Assembly: GCA_029210225.1 (NCBI GenBank)
Contig: JARGOJ010000474.1
Span: 1-7,022 of the forward strand
Direction of reading: 5' to 3'
Length of the DNA stretch: 7,022 nt
DNA from: Planctomycetota bacterium
GTDB taxonomy: Bacteria > Planctomycetota > J058 > JARGOJ01
The notes beneath the pieces are model-generated. The model was given only the letters and a program-made list of their open reading frames with translations, did not search any database and was not told the DNA's origin. Shown here in pieces: positions 5,635-7,022 of the stretch; position 1 is the first letter of the stretch; each line of letters starts with the position of its first letter. The position numbers and the translations under genes are program-made.

Positions 5635-7022
5635 CTAGTGATTTGCGCGTTTGAGAGCGCGCTGACGCTTCGCCTCCATTCTCGCATCGAGGCGCCGAGA
5701 GATCTCCTGAATAAAACCACGTCGGCCCCACTTCTGAAGTTCCGGCTCCAAGATAGTTTGTCCGCCATTCTCCAAATAATGTTTGAAGAATCGCAGCTTG
5801 TCCCGTGAGCTGGCTTGGTCTGGAAGATCAGAGAAATGAACGAGATTTCGAATGCGATCGCGACGACGAAGCGCGCTCAAACGCACCGTGTCCAAATCGA
5901 TGAGAAAAAGCTCATGGCCCCCAGCTTCCTTGGGGCGAACTAAGACATTTTGAACCGCCAAATCGTGGTGACGGATGCCGTTTTCCTGAATTCGAGCCAA
6001 AAATTCCGCCAATTCGCGAATGAACTGAAATCGAGTAGTCAACGGCGCGCCTTCACTAGGCCAAGCTCCCAAAACCTGCTCCAGATAGCGATGGACCATC
6101 CAAGAATCTTGGATGTGCTCCATGAAGATGACGCTCCCGGAAGTAAACAAACCCGCTTTCTTCGTTTCGACCAATGCAAGCATCAACGCAGTTTCTAGCT
6201 CTCGAACCTCCAAGGCCCGCGCCGCCTTCCACGACCGCATCCCCTTCGAATCTCTGATGCCGCTGTCGAGCAGCGTCTTCAATCGGTGATTTGAAATGCT
6301 TTTACGCACGAGCGTCTTTGGCGCCTCACCTCCTCTTATTGCCGCAATGGCCGCCGCTATAGAGGGTGGAGCCTCGATGACATCCACAAAGCCTCGGGCG
6401 CTTTTGTGAAGAGTCTCCAAAGCCGGTGCCTTGAGAGCGACTTCGATGTCCGATTCGTCGACGGCGCGGCGACGATAAACGATCTTTGATCCGCGACGTT
6501 TATTCTCATAGAGCGACGATGAAACAAGGCAGCGCTTGTCCCGACTCTTCAAGCGAATCGCTTCAAGCTCGCCAGCAACGGTGAGAACTTTTTGCTGCAG
6601 CTCTGCAGCGTTCCCCAGGCTCGGGTCGATGGCCGCGAAGGATTCACAGAGCCACTCGACTTCTTGCTGAGCAAATGTTCTGACTTTCCGCGCAAAGGGA
6701 GCATGGGACAAAGCGATGCGAGACAGCACCTTCAGTTTCTGCTCAGGGTAAACCTGGGACACAAAGCGAACCGCGTTGAGGTCAATGACAGAGAGGCGAT
6801 CGGCGCCGGAGATTAAGATGTTGCCGAGATGATAGTCGCTGTGGAGCGCTCTCAATTGAAAGAGCTTGTCCGTTAACTCAGCCAATTTCCCCGCATAAAC
6901 CCGGCGCAATTCATCGCTCTCGGGTCGACGCAGAGCTCGCGCTTCGTCTAGCGCTGGGGAAAAGTCGGCGCTGTAAGGCACCTTGAAGAACGCAACCGTA
7001 CAGCTATGCAGCACTCCAAACT
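5635..7022 (-). CDS. Tandem WaaP/Kdo-type (lipopolysaccharide kinase family) kinase, 5'-truncated
   Basis: The frame stays open through the right edge, so the N terminus is missing; a GTG at 7014 is an internal Val rather than a convincing start. Residues are counted from that codon. Two kinase modules of the InaA/WaaP/Kdo-kinase family lie in series. Module 1 lacks most of its N-lobe but shows the catalytic loop HSDYHLGNIL (D60, N65) and the metal-binding VIDLNAVRF (D78). A linker with RCLVSSSLYE and KIVYRRRAVD (about 161-186) leads into module 2, with a candidate ATP lysine at K238, the SWKAA helix at 261-265, the catalytic loop IRHHDLAVQNVLV (D351, N356), LIDLDTVRL (D373) and a basic C-terminal tail. 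WaaP-family members phosphorylate heptose in LPS core, and InaA-like relatives are widespread with unknown substrates. Both catalytic sets look intact. No membrane segment is visible, so it is probably cytoplasmic. It lies upstream of the exported helical-repeat gene in a probable operon. Stop TAG at 5637-5635. Confidence 0.88.
   Translation of the reverse strand, partial: FGVLHSCTVAFFKVPYSADFSPALDEARALRRPESDELRRVYAGKLAELTDKLFQLRALHSDYHLGNILISGADRLSVIDLNAVRFVSQVYPEQKLKVLSRIALSHAPFARKVRTFAQQEVEWLCESFAAIDPSLGNAAELQQKVLTVAGELEAIRLKSRDKRCLVSSSLYENKRRGSKIVYRRRAVDESDIEVALKAPALETLHKSARGFVDVIEAPPSIAAAIAAIRGGEAPKTLVRKSISNHRLKTLLDSGIRDSKGMRSWKAARALEVRELETALMLALVETKKAGLFTSGSVIFMEHIQDSWMVHRYLEQVLGAWPSEGAPLTTRFQFIRELAEFLARIQENGIRHHDLAVQNVLVRPKEAGGHELFLIDLDTVRLSALRRRDRIRNLVHFSDLPDQASSRDKLRFFKHYLENGGQTILEPELQKWGRRGFIQEISRRLDARMEAKRQRALKRANH

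Noticed and set aside
5591..5731. Upstream in-frame extension of the exported-protein gene to a start at 5731
   Set aside because: It would add 47 residues before a clear signal peptide and overlap the kinase coding region; the ATG at 5590 gives a proper export signal.

Overview
The window shows a bacterial chromosome segment of medium GC content with five protein-coding genes: two truncated by the window edges and three complete. There are no RNA genes, insertion sequences or CRISPR arrays. The signalling style (a Hanks-type Ser/Thr kinase fused to a two-component receiver, and a tandem WaaP/Kdo-type kinase) suits Planctomycetota or a Myxococcota-like deltaproteobacterial lineage. I lean to Planctomycetota, but the window carries no marker that settles it.

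Layout, left to right. (1) Bases 1-713, plus strand: the 3' part of a beta-rich, propeller-like protein of unknown function. (2) 727-2952, minus: a 741-residue signalling protein built as receiver domain, NtrC-family AAA+ domain and Ser/Thr protein kinase. It meets gene 1 tail to tail with 13 bases between the stop codons. (3) 2953-3415: a 463-base divergent intergenic region with adjacent palindromes near the start of the signalling gene, a minus-strand terminator-like hairpin and a possible leader structure for gene 4. (4) 3416-3721, plus: type B ribosomal protein L31, without zinc-binding cysteines. (5) 3770-3838: two adjacent terminators facing opposite ways, between the converging L31 gene and the minus-strand operon. 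(6) 3824-5590, minus: an exported protein with beta domains and a long helical, TPR-like C-terminal half. (7) 5635-7022, minus: a tandem WaaP/Kdo-like kinase whose N terminus lies beyond the right edge. Genes 7 and 6 form a probable operon with a 44-base gap.

The most notable item is gene 2. Its receiver and kinase domains keep all key residues. Its AAA+ domain keeps the NtrC-family fold signature and the Walker B motif but has lost the Walker A lysine, the GAFTGA loop, both arginine-finger positions and the sensor II arginine, and no DNA-binding domain follows. This reads as a sigma-54 activator whose ATPase became a scaffold and whose DNA-binding output was replaced by a protein kinase, so that aspartate phosphorylation could be converted into Ser/Thr phosphorylation. 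The second item is the pairing of a double kinase of the LPS-kinase family with an exported helical-repeat protein.
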